Shown here piece by piece: positions 1 through 8,080 of a stretch of DNA of 64,000 nucleotides. The number at the start of each line of letters is the position of its first letter. The stretch's first letter is position 1. This stretch comes from CAYNNQ01 sp964398785. Its GTDB lineage: Bacteria; Desulfobacterota; Desulfovibrionia; Desulfovibrionales; Desulfonatronovibrionaceae. The stretch spans positions 15,181-79,180 of the forward strand of contig CAYNNQ010000009.1 of the NCBI GenBank assembly GCA_964398785.1, written 5' to 3'. The notes beneath the pieces were generated by a model. The model saw only the letters and a program-made list of their open reading frames with translations. It had not been told where the DNA came from and did not search any database. The translations under genes were made by a program, and so were the position numbers.

Positions 1-111
1 AATTTCTATTTCCGCCGGGGGACAATCTTCTCCTCCCTGCCGAGGACAGTCTTCCAGTGTCTTATACTTGGTTCGAGCGAAACCGATGTATCTGAGGCTT
101 GCTTTATTCAT
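1..111 (-). CDS. trmO: tRNA N6-threonylcarbamoyladenosine methyltransferase TrmO (TsaA-like), N-terminal fragment cut by the window edge
   Basis: An open frame on the minus strand starts at ATG 111-109 and runs off the left edge, giving 37 codons. It reads as an N-terminal 'YIGFARTKYKTLEDCPRQG' stretch. This matches the start of the TsaA/TrmO family, in which a short 'IG-x-x-R(S/T)-x-(F/Y)-K-x-x-x-x-x-P-R-Q' motif opens the SAM-binding beta-barrel. Family members methylate t6A37 of tRNA-Thr. The ATG overlaps the thiL stop codon by 4 nt (ATGA), so the two are probably translationally coupled. Only the N-terminus is visible, so the call rests on one motif. Confidence 0.7.
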   Translation of the reverse strand, partial: MNKASLRYIGFARTKYKTLEDCPRQGGEDCPPAEIEI

Positions 112-1073
112 CTTGATGTGCCCCTAATTTTTCGCATGTGATCAAAACCTTCCGGATGAACCGGTTCCCCGTTTATGCGGATCCCAGATTTCCGGCTGAC
201 TCTACCCATAAAGGTCGTGCGGGGCAGACTTGCCTTTAGGCTATCTATCCCTTGCGCGGCAACCGTTCCCAGAAGGGCGTAGTCTTCCCCTCCCACCAAA
301 GCGAAGCGCAAGGGGTCTTGGCCGGTATTGCGGGCATAGGTGTATATCTCCGGGTCGAGATGGAGATCCTTGTCCAAGTCTGCTCCATGATTTGGGCCCA
401 GTAAACGGCTGAGGTCAAGTAGAAGGCCGTCGGATATATCCATTAAACCCCGGATATACGGCATGGTTGGCAGTGCACGGGCTTCCTCCACCAAAGGGGA
501 GGGATACAGTAGACTGTGCACGGAGCGGGGGTATTGCGTTTGTTGTTCCGGGAAGTATTCCAGGACATGCAGTCCAGTCCGGGCCGTTCCCACATCTCCG
601 AGTAAAAATATGTAATCCCCGGGAAGGGCTCGACGGGTAAGGACGCGCCTACCGGCTTCGCCCCAGGCGGTTATGCCCAGGCTCAAATCCCTCCCCCGGC
701 TGATATTCCCTCCGAGCAAAGTCATGGCCTGATTTTGGGCCAATTCGGCCATGCCTTCAAGCATGCGGGAATAAAATTCCCATTTTAGTTCCCTGTCCGG
801 GAGGACCAGAGAGAGGAGAAAGGCTCTCGGAGAACAGCCCATACCGGCCAGGTCACTTATGTTCACTGCCAAAGCTTTGTGCCCGATGGCCTGGGGCGGA
901 TAGTAGGATGTGCGGAAGTGTATGTTTTCCTGCAAAATGTCCGTGGTCAGGCACAATTCTCCCGCCGGGGAGTATACTGCGCAGTCGTCCCCTCTTTCCA
1001 GAACAGTCCCCGGTCCTCGGCGGGGAAAATGCCTGTCGATAAGCCCTAAAAAGTCTTTTTCAGCTAAGGACAT
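108..1073 (-). CDS. thiL: Thiamine-monophosphate kinase
   Basis: 321 residues, the usual ThiL length. ThiL phosphorylates thiamine monophosphate to the active cofactor thiamine diphosphate in the cytoplasm. Visible family features are the N-terminal 'ERGDDCAV' ATP/metal motif near residue 26, 'TTDILQENIHF' (the catalytic aspartate/histidine segment) and 'VNISDLAGMGCSP' in the AIRS-like fold. The C-terminal AIRS_C half holds 'LMDISDGLLLDL' and 'GGEDYALL'. It is the third gene of a minus-strand run (phosphodiesterase, helicase, thiL, trmO). No TPP riboswitch is visible upstream, as expected for a gene inside an unrelated operon. Confidence 0.93.
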   Translation of the reverse strand: MSLAEKDFLGLIDRHFPRRGPGTVLERGDDCAVYSPAGELCLTTDILQENIHFRTSYYPPQAIGHKALAVNISDLAGMGCSPRAFLLSLVLPDRELKWEFYSRMLEGMAELAQNQAMTLLGGNISRGRDLSLGITAWGEAGRRVLTRRALPGDYIFLLGDVGTARTGLHVLEYFPEQQTQYPRSVHSLLYPSPLVEEARALPTMPYIRGLMDISDGLLLDLSRLLGPNHGADLDKDLHLDPEIYTYARNTGQDPLRFALVGGEDYALLGTVAAQGIDSLKASLPRTTFMGRVSRKSGIRINGEPVHPEGFDHMRKIRGTSR

Positions 1074-1118
1074 GGGGGGGTAAAAGAGTTTGTCGGGGAC
1101 GTTTGATCATTGTATCCC

Positions 1119-3284
1119 TCAATCTTCCATCTCCAGGTAATCGGCGATCACCAGTTTAAGGCCGCAGGCGGGGAAGTTCACCTTGTATTTGTTCGGAGGG
1201 ACATGGGCAATTACCTGGCCCCGGCCGAATATCTGATGGTTACAGTAGGTCCCGGTCTTGTTCTTCTCGTCCTTGTTCTTTTTTTCCGGGGATGGACCGG
1301 ATTCCTGCAAGGGTGTTATTCCCCCGGAGTAGGTCTCCTGCCATTCCTTATAGGTGGATTTGGGCAGCTCCTGAATAAAGGGGCTGGGCAGGGTGGGAAT
1401 GGAGGTGCCCTGATAGCGATTGTATATGCTCTCCGGCACATAGAGGCCCAAATAGTCCCTGGCTCGAGTGCAGGCTACGTACATGAGCCGTCTTTCTTCC
1501 TCCATGGCCGCGGGTTTGGTCAGGGCGTGCCGAGAAGGGAATCTTTCCTCCACCAGATCGATCAGAAGCACAGCAGACCATTCCAGTCCCTTGGCCGAAT
1601 GTATAGTGGACAGTACGAGGTCCTTTCCTCCCGGGTTCTGAGTACTGATTGGTGGGGCGTCCAAGGACATATCCGCCAAAAAGAGATCCAGATTATCGTA
1701 GGAAGAGAGTATCTGCTCCAGTTCCTGAAGACCTGGTTGCCTTTTGGGATAATCCTCGGGGAATTTTTCTTCCAGCATAGGCTGATACATTTCCACGATC
1801 CCCTGCAGGATCTCCACGGGGCGGTCCTGCTTGGAGCGCATTTCATCCAGGTTTTTTATTACCTTGTCCAGTTCGTTGTTTTTGGAGCACATTTTATTTA
1901 TGGGTTCCAGTTCTCCGCGCATGAAGCAGGTGTAGATCTTCTTGCAGCTCTTGGGACCGATACCTTGGATATTGGACAAGGCCCGGGTCCAGGCCAAAAG
2001 ATCCGTGGGATTGGCTATGACCCGGAGAAAAGCCAAAACGTCCTTGATATGCGCGGCCTCGGAAAATTTCATCCCTCCGAATTTTTGAAAGGCAATCCCG
2101 GCCTTCTGTAGCTCCATCTCCAGGGCATAGGACTGGTAGCCGGCTCGAAAGAGGACCGCGATTTCCTCCAGGGGATAGTTTGAGGTCAATTCCCCCACCT
2201 TGTGCAGAACCACCTTGGCCTGGGTCACGTCGTTTAAAGGGCGGATCAAATCTGGAGCGGGGCCTTCTTTTCGCTGGGAAAAAAGGTTTTTGGAGTACTT
2301 TTCCGCTGCATTTTCCAAGATTTTGTTGGTCAAAGTAAGTATGGGCTGTATGGAGCGGTAATTCTGTTCCAGCTTGATTACCCGCGTCCCGGGAAAATGT
2401 TCTTGAAAATCCAGTATGTTGCGAACATTTGCTCCGCGGAAACCATAAATGGACTGGGCATCATCCCCTACGGCCATTACGTTCCCGTGGCTACCGGATA
2501 AAAGCTTTACCAGGCGGGCCTGCACCTGGTTGGTATCCTGATATTCATCGACCAGGATGTATTTGTGGGTGGTCCGAAGAAAGTCCAGTATATCCTCGTT
2601 TTCCCGCAGTAATCTTTCCAGCTCGAAAAGGAGATCATCGTAGTCCAGCATGCCGTGATCTTTTTTAAACGCGGCATACGCCTCAGAAATTTTCTGTATA
2701 TCCTCAGCGTAATTGCGCAAGTGGAAGGCGTCCTGCTCCAGTACTTGGCGCATCTCAAGTTCCTTGTTCCTGGATTTGCTGATAAATCCCAGAACCGTCT
2801 TTTTCTTGGGAAAAGAACGGTCCTTTTTGCCTATATCCAGTTCGCTTTTTACAGTCTGGACAGCGTCTTCGGAATCCCCGCTGTCCATTATAGTGATCCC
2901 TTGGGGGTATCCCAATACTGGAGCATATTTGCGAAGTACCGAATAGGCGAAACTGTGGAAAGTCCCCCCGCTCAGCGCGTTTAGTCTTTGCTGCAGCAAT
3001 TCCTCGGCCCGTTCCTTCATTTCCTGGGCCGCCTTACGGGTAAAGGTCAAAAGGAGGATGTTCCCGGGATTTACGCCGCGCTCCACCAGATAGGCCATGC
3101 GAAAAACCACCGTTCTGGTTTTTCCGCTGCCGGCGCCGGCGATGACAAGAAGTGGACCGTCCTCGGTGGTTACCGCTTTATACTGGGAGGGGTTTAAAAG
3201 GTCGTGATAATTAAGTTGCATTTTTATTCGCTGTTTTGGTTGGAGTTGTTGATCAGTGGTTTTTTCTGTTCTGTCTTTATGCAC
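1119..3284 (-). CDS. UvrD/PcrA-type superfamily 1 DNA helicase
   Basis: 721 residues with the SF1A helicase motifs in order: Walker A 'AGAGSGKT', motif Ia 'LLLTFTRKAA', Walker B 'LVDEYQDTN', motif III 'GDDAQSIYGFRGA', motif IV 'LEQNYRS', motif V 'LSTIHSAKGLEW' and motif VI 'YVACTRAR'. The C-terminus ends in a small Tudor-like segment ('HQIFGRGQVIAHVPPNKYKV') typical of UvrD/PcrA. Such 3'-5' helicases act in nucleotide-excision and mismatch repair and in clearing stalled replication forks. I cannot tell UvrD, PcrA and Rep apart here, so no symbol is given. The chosen start is GTG at 3284, three nt after the upstream stop. An ATG at 3221 opening at 'MQLNYHDLLNPSQ' is a credible alternative. Confidence 0.88.
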   Translation of the reverse strand: MHKDRTEKTTDQQLQPKQRIKMQLNYHDLLNPSQYKAVTTEDGPLLVIAGAGSGKTRTVVFRMAYLVERGVNPGNILLLTFTRKAAQEMKERAEELLQQRLNALSGGTFHSFAYSVLRKYAPVLGYPQGITIMDSGDSEDAVQTVKSELDIGKKDRSFPKKKTVLGFISKSRNKELEMRQVLEQDAFHLRNYAEDIQKISEAYAAFKKDHGMLDYDDLLFELERLLRENEDILDFLRTTHKYILVDEYQDTNQVQARLVKLLSGSHGNVMAVGDDAQSIYGFRGANVRNILDFQEHFPGTRVIKLEQNYRSIQPILTLTNKILENAAEKYSKNLFSQRKEGPAPDLIRPLNDVTQAKVVLHKVGELTSNYPLEEIAVLFRAGYQSYALEMELQKAGIAFQKFGGMKFSEAAHIKDVLAFLRVIANPTDLLAWTRALSNIQGIGPKSCKKIYTCFMRGELEPINKMCSKNNELDKVIKNLDEMRSKQDRPVEILQGIVEMYQPMLEEKFPEDYPKRQPGLQELEQILSSYDNLDLFLADMSLDAPPISTQNPGGKDLVLSTIHSAKGLEWSAVLLIDLVEERFPSRHALTKPAAMEEERRLMYVACTRARDYLGLYVPESIYNRYQGTSIPTLPSPFIQELPKSTYKEWQETYSGGITPLQESGPSPEKKNKDEKNKTGTYCNHQIFGRGQVIAHVPPNKYKVNFPACGLKLVIADYLEMED

Positions 3285-3287
3285 CGC

Positions 3288-4601
3288 TCAGACAATGATG
3301 CCCGGAGACGAAAAATAGTCAAGCACGGCTTGGCCTGCTTCCCTGGTGCGCTTGGCCTGGGTGCCGTGTGAATCATAGAAAAAAGCGTCATCCGCGGTAT
3401 GGCAACCGTGGCGTTCAAACAGTCCAAATGTCTCGTAGCGGTTGAATTTGCCTTTCAGATCGAAGCCTTTTTGCGGCACACAAACCAGATCCGGAACCTC
3501 GGGGCCTTCGCAGGAGGGATAGAGGTATTCTCCCGAATATATTTCAGCTATTACTTTTTCCCCACAGAAGGAGAGATCTGCTAAACGCCCTTTTATGTCC
3601 TCTGCCAGTTCCTTCTTTCCAGATTCGGGAACGAGGCCGTGGGAAAAACGTTTTTTGTCGTGGATGTATATACGGCCGGGATCGAGGCAAAAGGCACGGC
3701 TCCCGGAGGATATACATCCAGCATCCAGTTCGTTTGCGGCTGCGCGGCCCGGATGGAAAAAGCCTTCCATTTTCAGCCAAGCGTTCAGGTCCACTTCCCT
3801 CTTGAGCGCGGTAAATCCATGGTCCGCGAGGGCAATAAGGCGTTTGGGTCCCGGCAGGGCCTGAAAACGCTCGAGGATATCCCCTATGGCCCTGTCCCAT
3901 TTTTTCATGAACTCCAGGCAGGGGCCGTGAAAAGGGTGGGATTTCTCTATCAGGGCCGGGTATAAAAAGTGGAACATGCGGTCCGTCTCCGTGAACACCA
4001 GGACAAACAGGTCCCAGGAAAGGTCCGGCCAGAGAAGGTCTAGAGCCCGAAGGCGACCATCCAGGGTGCTGGCTAGTTCCCTTATAAGGAATTCGAAGTC
4101 TTTGCTGCCGGATATGGTGTCCGCTTCCAAGCGGTATCCCTCCTGAAGCAGCATGTTGGCTAATGGAGGAGGGTGCACGGCTTTCCTTAAGTCCGTTGCC
4201 ACGAATCCGGAGATAAGGACACCATGTATCGGACTGGCCGGATAAGTGTTCGGGAGGTTTATAACCTTGCTGTATAAGTTCTTTTGTCCCAGTACATCGA
4301 AAATTGTGGAAGTGCGTACATGACTGGAATCGGCAATCTCTATCTGGTATGTAGCCGGATTTAATTTAGTGAATCCGAAGATTCCGTGCTCCTCCGGTCC
4401 GGAGGCCGTGTAGAACGAGGTCCAGTTTACTGGGGAGAGTTCCGGGAGCTCGGCCTGCATGGGATGGGCATTCCCGGATTGAACAAGGGAGTGGATATGG
4501 GGGCAAATACCCTCATTGCCCAGTTTCTGGGCCAGGCTGAAAGGCAGTCCGTCTAAGCCGATGACTACCGTTCTCTGTCTGTTTCTTTCCGTAATGTGCA
4601 T
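3288..4601 (-). CDS. Type I phosphodiesterase / nucleotide pyrophosphatase family protein (alkaline phosphatase superfamily)
   Basis: 437 residues from ATG 4601. It opens with 'TVVIGLDGLPF', a metal-binding aspartate, then 'SPVNWTSFYTASGPEEHGIFGF', which resembles the nucleophile Ser/Thr region of the AP superfamily. 'ETDRMFHFLYP' and 'LADHGFTALKREV' near residue 270 supply the Asp/His metal ligands. Members hydrolyse phosphodiester or pyrophosphate bonds; many homologues are annotated only as predicted AP-superfamily proteins and the substrate here is unknown. No signal peptide is apparent, so it may be cytoplasmic. It is the first gene of the minus-strand run that ends in trmO. A longer frame to 4643 exists but adds an unconvincing N-terminus. 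Confidence 0.8.
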   Translation of the reverse strand: MHITERNRQRTVVIGLDGLPFSLAQKLGNEGICPHIHSLVQSGNAHPMQAELPELSPVNWTSFYTASGPEEHGIFGFTKLNPATYQIEIADSSHVRTSTIFDVLGQKNLYSKVINLPNTYPASPIHGVLISGFVATDLRKAVHPPPLANMLLQEGYRLEADTISGSKDFEFLIRELASTLDGRLRALDLLWPDLSWDLFVLVFTETDRMFHFLYPALIEKSHPFHGPCLEFMKKWDRAIGDILERFQALPGPKRLIALADHGFTALKREVDLNAWLKMEGFFHPGRAAANELDAGCISSGSRAFCLDPGRIYIHDKKRFSHGLVPESGKKELAEDIKGRLADLSFCGEKVIAEIYSGEYLYPSCEGPEVPDLVCVPQKGFDLKGKFNRYETFGLFERHGCHTADDAFFYDSHGTQAKRTREAGQAVLDYFSSPGIIV

Positions 4602-4651
4602 AAAATATATTCTAACAGGAGAGGCGAGCGAAGGCCAGAGCAACAGAGCTG

Positions 4652-4680
4652 TTGACTAAAGAGAAGGTGCGCGGTAGTTG
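4652..4680 (+). promoter_or_regulatory. Candidate sigma-70 promoter for tRNA-Leu
   Basis: TTGACT (4652-4657), a 17-nt spacer, then TAGTTG (4675-4680). It lies about 36 nt upstream of the mature tRNA 5' end. The -35 box is good and the -10 box is weak. Confidence 0.4.
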
Positions 4681-4716
4681 AATTGATCTCTGGTAGCGTG
4701 TTTTTTTTATTCAATT

Positions 4717-4805
4717 GCCCGGGTGGCGGAACGTGGTAGACGCCAGGGACTTAAAATCCCTTGAAGCTATGCTTCGTGCCGGTTCAAGTCCGGCCCCGGG
4801 CACCA
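4717..4805 (+). tRNA. tRNA-Leu (anticodon UAA)
   Basis: 89 nt including an encoded CCA (4803-4805). The acceptor stem GCCCGGG (4717-4723) pairs with CCCGGGC (4795-4801). The anticodon stem AGGGA/TCCCT encloses loop CTTAAAA with anticodon TAA, reading UUA. A long variable arm ('TTGAAGCTATGCTTCGTGCC') identifies a class II tRNA, and a T-loop GGTTCAAGTCC is present. Confidence 0.97.
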
Positions 4806-4814
4806 CGAATTTCA

Positions 4815-4847
4815 GGAGGCTAGGTTCGGCTTGGCCTCCATTTTTTT
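4815..4847 (+). terminator. Rho-independent terminator after tRNA-Leu
   Basis: GGAGGC (4815-4820) pairs with GCCTCC (4834-4839), followed by a run of seven T (4841-4847). Confidence 0.8.
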
Positions 4848-4938
4848 ATGGGGCATTGAGTTTTTGAGCCGCAGGGTTTATATTAAAATTTTACGGGTAA
4901 TGATAACAGGGTAGTGCCTTAGTAAGGAGAGAAATGGA

Positions 4939-5265
4939 GTGGAAGCTCAGAAAAAAAAGCGCATTTGTACGCAATTGTATTATTTGGGGGAAGAACGTTT
5001 CTTGGACGAGGAAATTCAAAAAAAAATCGGCCTGCATGCAGTTGCTTATTATGACAAGGGCAGGGACAGATATGAGAAGATTGCTCTTTTCGTGAACCCA
5101 GAATTAGCCAAGGAATATGTGCACGGTTTTAATACTGGGAGGAGCACGATTAGTGTGGAGAACAGGGAGAGGGAAGAGGTTGTCGAGCTGGTTCCGAACA
5201 ACGAGAAGACAAAGTGTGAAGAGTGTGAACTGCAAGATCTGAAGATCCATCCTCCAGAGGAATAA
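4939..5265 (+). CDS. Hypothetical protein, 108 aa
   Basis: GTG start at 4939 with a good ribosome site (AAGGAGA, 4924-4930, spacing 8). A nearby ATG at 4934 is out of frame. The protein is soluble and charged: a Lys-rich N-terminus, a middle with several Tyr/Phe ('LYYLGEERFLDEEIQKKIG', 'AVAYYDKGRDRYEKIALFV') and a C-terminal tail with a CEEC pair ('TKCEECELQ'). No signal peptide or membrane segment is visible and I recognise no family. It sits between tRNA-Leu and the two glycosyltransferase paralogues on the same strand and could be co-transcribed with them. The RBS and length support a real gene. Confidence 0.65.
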   Translation: MEAQKKKRICTQLYYLGEERFLDEEIQKKIGLHAVAYYDKGRDRYEKIALFVNPELAKEYVHGFNTGRSTISVENREREEVVELVPNNEKTKCEECELQDLKIHPPEE

Positions 5266-5332
5266 TCGGTCCCCCAATTTTAAATTGCCAGGCAAAAACC
5301 GGTTAAGGGAAATGCAAACCAATGTTGAGTCT

Positions 5333-6553
5333 ATGGATTCAAGGTATTTAACTGTTTGCTGTATAGCCAAAAATGAACATCCATATATAGAGGAATGGGT
5401 TGCTCACCATTTGTTGGTAGGTGCGGAAAGGATCGTCGTTTTTGACAATGAAAGTGAACCATCACTTCAAAGAGTATTGAGAAAGTATATTGATCACGGA
5501 CTGGTTGTTGTCCACGATATTTTCGGAGTTGGACAGCAATTGTCGGCTTATGACCGGGCTCTGGAATTTTACGGGCCCTCTTCCAGATGGATCGCTTTCA
5601 TTGATGTGGATGAATTCCTTATCCCCAAGACGCATAGCGATGTACGTTTCATCCTAACGGATTATGAAGATTACGGCGCTTTGGGAATTCACTGGGTGGA
5701 ATTCGGCTCTTCCGGACATCTCAAAAGACCTTGTAACTCCCAGATAAAAAATTTTGTCCACCGTTTTCCACTTCATTACCCCAAAAATATGCATATCAAA
5801 TCTATTGTCCAGCCAGAAAGGGTAAAATATAGTTGTAGCCCTCACAGTTTTATATATTATCCCCCCTGGAACTGCGTAGATGAAAATTTTTTTCCTGTTG
5901 TCGGGGATGTTGCTCCATTTACTGCGGAGACAATTCAGTTAAATCATTATTTTTACAGGTCGCAGGAGGATTATTGCTATAAAGTTGAGCGAGGACGCAG
6001 CGACATAAGCGATAGTAATAACAGTAGGAATTATGCTCCTTTTTATACACAGTTGCAGAGAGCGACCATTTATGATGACAGTGCGTTGAAGTTTTCTCGG
6101 AAAATTGCTGCGGCATTTGATGATACCGACTCTTTTATACAAAGGATATGTGCTCGCCATAGGGAAAAAGAAAATTTGGACCATTATACAGATAAGGCTT
6201 TGGCCTATATCTCTATGGATATGACCAAAAAGGCAAGAAATCTGCTCAAAAGGCTTATGGTCTATCTTGCGGATAGAGATACTGTAAATTACGTTTGGTT
6301 TGAACTTTATAAGCAGGAGGGGGAATACTATAAAGCTCTAGAGATTCTATCCGAATCCTTTTCCCAGAAAATGGACCCTGGTTTGTGTATGGAATACGCG
6401 GAATTGCATCTCCAGATGGATAATCATTGCCCGTGTTACAACATGCTCCTATATATCCGGCACCACTTTTCCCAGGATTTGGATGCAAACAATCAATACC
6501 GCAACCGGTTTGAAGATCTTTGGAGCAAGGTTCAGCCTGATCTCGAGCCTTGA
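5333..6553 (+). CDS. Glycosyltransferase, GT92/DUF23-like family with C-terminal helical repeats (copy 1 of a tandem pair)
   Basis: 406 residues from ATG 5333. The GT-A-fold N-terminal half opens with 'ICCIAKNEHPYIEEWVAHHL'-type sequence, the signature of the Glyco_tranf_2_4/GT92 group. 'VVFDNES' follows, then the metal-binding DxD-like 'FIDVDEFLIP' near residue 90 and 'WVEFGSSGH'. The last ~130 residues look like TPR-type helices ('KALAYISMDMTKKARNLLKRL', 'YKALEILSESF'). The acceptor is unknown. I place the start at 5333 because it gives exactly the length and first residues of the downstream paralogue. ATG 5312 and TTG 5285 are possible but have poor ribosome-site spacing. Codon use looks more AT-rich than in flanking genes. 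Confidence 0.8.
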   Translation: MDSRYLTVCCIAKNEHPYIEEWVAHHLLVGAERIVVFDNESEPSLQRVLRKYIDHGLVVVHDIFGVGQQLSAYDRALEFYGPSSRWIAFIDVDEFLIPKTHSDVRFILTDYEDYGALGIHWVEFGSSGHLKRPCNSQIKNFVHRFPLHYPKNMHIKSIVQPERVKYSCSPHSFIYYPPWNCVDENFFPVVGDVAPFTAETIQLNHYFYRSQEDYCYKVERGRSDISDSNNSRNYAPFYTQLQRATIYDDSALKFSRKIAAAFDDTDSFIQRICARHREKENLDHYTDKALAYISMDMTKKARNLLKRLMVYLADRDTVNYVWFELYKQEGEYYKALEILSESFSQKMDPGLCMEYAELHLQMDNHCPCYNMLLYIRHHFSQDLDANNQYRNRFEDLWSKVQPDLEP

Positions 6554-6562
6554 AACAGAGGC

Positions 6563-6590
6563 GCCTGCAAAAAAATATATTTTTGCAGGC
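6563..6590 (+). repeat. Inverted repeat (hairpin) between the two glycosyltransferase genes
   Basis: GCCTGCAAAAA (6563-6573) and TTTTTGCAGGC (6580-6590) form an 11-bp perfect stem with a 6-nt AT loop just after the first stop codon. There is no following T-run, so terminator function is uncertain. The rest of 6591-6762 holds AT-rich text with the decamer AGTTTTAAGT twice and no gene. Confidence 0.6.
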
Positions 6591-6762
6591 AGTGTTAAGT
6601 TTTAAGTTGAAAGTTTTAAGTAAAATCAAAAAGTTATAAAGTTTAATCTGTGCGTTTAACTCCAGTATTCGACTTTTTGCAGATGCCTCTTGAAACAATG
6701 GGGGGGCGCTATTTCTGTGTGTGGAAGGGCCAGTTTGATTAAATGTCGCAGGTGCTAGGTCC

Positions 6763-7983
6763 ATGAATCTGAATTATCTTACTATTTGTTGTATTGCCAA
6801 AAATGAACATCCATATGTAGAGGAATGGGTCGCTCACCATCTTGTGATAGGTGCGGAGAAGATTGTCATCTTTGATAATGAGAGTGATCCTCCTTTGTAT
6901 CAGATGCTTGAGGACTATATTCAAAAAGGACTGGTTGCTGTTCACCCTGTCCAGGGTAAAGGGCAACAGATGTCGGCATATTACCAAGGATTAAAGCGTT
7001 ACGGCCCCTTGTCCAAATGGATGGCTTTTATTGATGTGGACGAGTTCCTTATCCCCAAGAAATACAGCGATGTCCGCTTCATTTTAACTGATTATGAAGA
7101 TTACGGTGCTTTGGGAGTGCACTGGGTGGAGTTTGGTTCTTCCGGCCATCTCAAAAGACCGGGCAAATCCCAGATAAAGAATTATGTCCACCGTTTCCCG
7201 CGGCACTATCCCAAAAACATGCACATCAAATCCATTGTTCAACCCGAGAGAGTGGAGTATACCTACACTGGACATAGTTTTAAATATTATCGCCCCTGGT
7301 ACTGTGTGGACGAGAATTTTTTACCTGTTTCCGGCACGCAGTCCCCATTTACCGCGGATGTGATCCAGTTGAACCACTATTACTACAGATCCCAGGAGGA
7401 CTACTGTCTTAAAGTTGAGCGGGGACGGGTAAGCAGGGAGGATGATAGAGGAAAGAGAAAACACGGTGCCTTCTATAGGCAACTGCAACAGGCGACCATA
7501 TATGATGACAGTGCCCTGAAGTTTGCCCGAAAGGTTTCTATGGCCTTCGAAGCCCCTGAGTTGTTTATGGAAAGGATATGCAATCAAAAAAATGAAAGAA
7601 ACAACCTGGAAAATTATGCGGATAAGGCACTTGGTTATATTTCCCAAGGCAGGACTAGTAGGGCAAAGATACTGATTAAGAGGTTAAAGGTCTGTTTGGC
7701 AAATAGGGATACTGTGAATTTTGTCTTATTCAAAATATATAAGCAGGAAGGAAGGTTCTATGAGGCCATCGAAGTTTTAATAGATTCTTTTTCCCGAGGG
7801 GTCGATCCTGGTTTGTGTATGGAATACGCGGATTTGCAGTTCCAGATGGGCAATCATTGTCGGTGTTACACCATGCTTTTATATATCCGGCACCACTTTT
7901 CCCAAAATTTGGACTCAAATAAACAATACCGAAGCCGTTTTGAAGATCTCTGGAATGAAGTGCAGCCATGTTTTCATGTCTGA
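6763..7983 (+). CDS. Glycosyltransferase, GT92/DUF23-like family with C-terminal helical repeats (copy 2 of a tandem pair)
   Basis: 406 residues, the same length and domain plan as the upstream gene and largely identical by eye. Long shared blocks include 'CCIAKNEHPY', 'AFIDVDEFLIPK', 'SDVRFILTDYEDYGALG', 'KNMHIKSIVQPERV' and 'YDDSALKF'. The greatest divergence is in residues 45-75 and around 225-245. The GT-A catalytic half carries the DxD-like 'DVDEF'. The C-terminal half is TPR-like and ends in 'YIRHHFSQNLDSNKQYRSRFEDLW'. The pair is best read as a tandem duplication that has since diverged, perhaps transferring two sugars or using two acceptors. No other polysaccharide genes lie adjacent. 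Confidence 0.8.
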   Translation: MNLNYLTICCIAKNEHPYVEEWVAHHLVIGAEKIVIFDNESDPPLYQMLEDYIQKGLVAVHPVQGKGQQMSAYYQGLKRYGPLSKWMAFIDVDEFLIPKKYSDVRFILTDYEDYGALGVHWVEFGSSGHLKRPGKSQIKNYVHRFPRHYPKNMHIKSIVQPERVEYTYTGHSFKYYRPWYCVDENFLPVSGTQSPFTADVIQLNHYYYRSQEDYCLKVERGRVSREDDRGKRKHGAFYRQLQQATIYDDSALKFARKVSMAFEAPELFMERICNQKNERNNLENYADKALGYISQGRTSRAKILIKRLKVCLANRDTVNFVLFKIYKQEGRFYEAIEVLIDSFSRGVDPGLCMEYADLQFQMGNHCRCYTMLLYIRHHFSQNLDSNKQYRSRFEDLWNEVQPCFHV

Positions 7984-8041
7984 AGAAATGGGAGTGGACC
8001 TTTTATTGTTTGACCTATTCTTATTGTCAAGATTTTTGGTT

Positions 8042-8077
8042 TTGCCCCGGCGGGAGCATGGGCTCCCGCCGGGGCAA
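8042..8077. terminator. Strong hairpin between convergent genes, probable bidirectional transcription barrier
   Basis: A perfect 16-bp GC-rich stem (8042-8057 with 8062-8077) has a 4-nt loop ATGG. It lies between the end of the second glycosyltransferase and the 3' end of the multihaem cytochrome gene (8081). T-runs are short on both sides, so it may be a termination or RNA-stability element rather than a canonical terminator. Confidence 0.6.
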
Positions 8078-8080
8078 TTC

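Noticed and set aside
1110..2111. 333-codon open frame antisense to the helicase gene
   Set aside because: It lies wholly inside the helicase coding region, has low-complexity hydrophobic/Gly sequence, no ribosome site and no recognisable domain.
4717..8080. Integrated genomic island at tRNA-Leu
   Set aside because: No integrase gene, no direct repeat of the tRNA 3' end downstream and no mobile genes; only the AT-richer glycosyltransferases hint at transfer.
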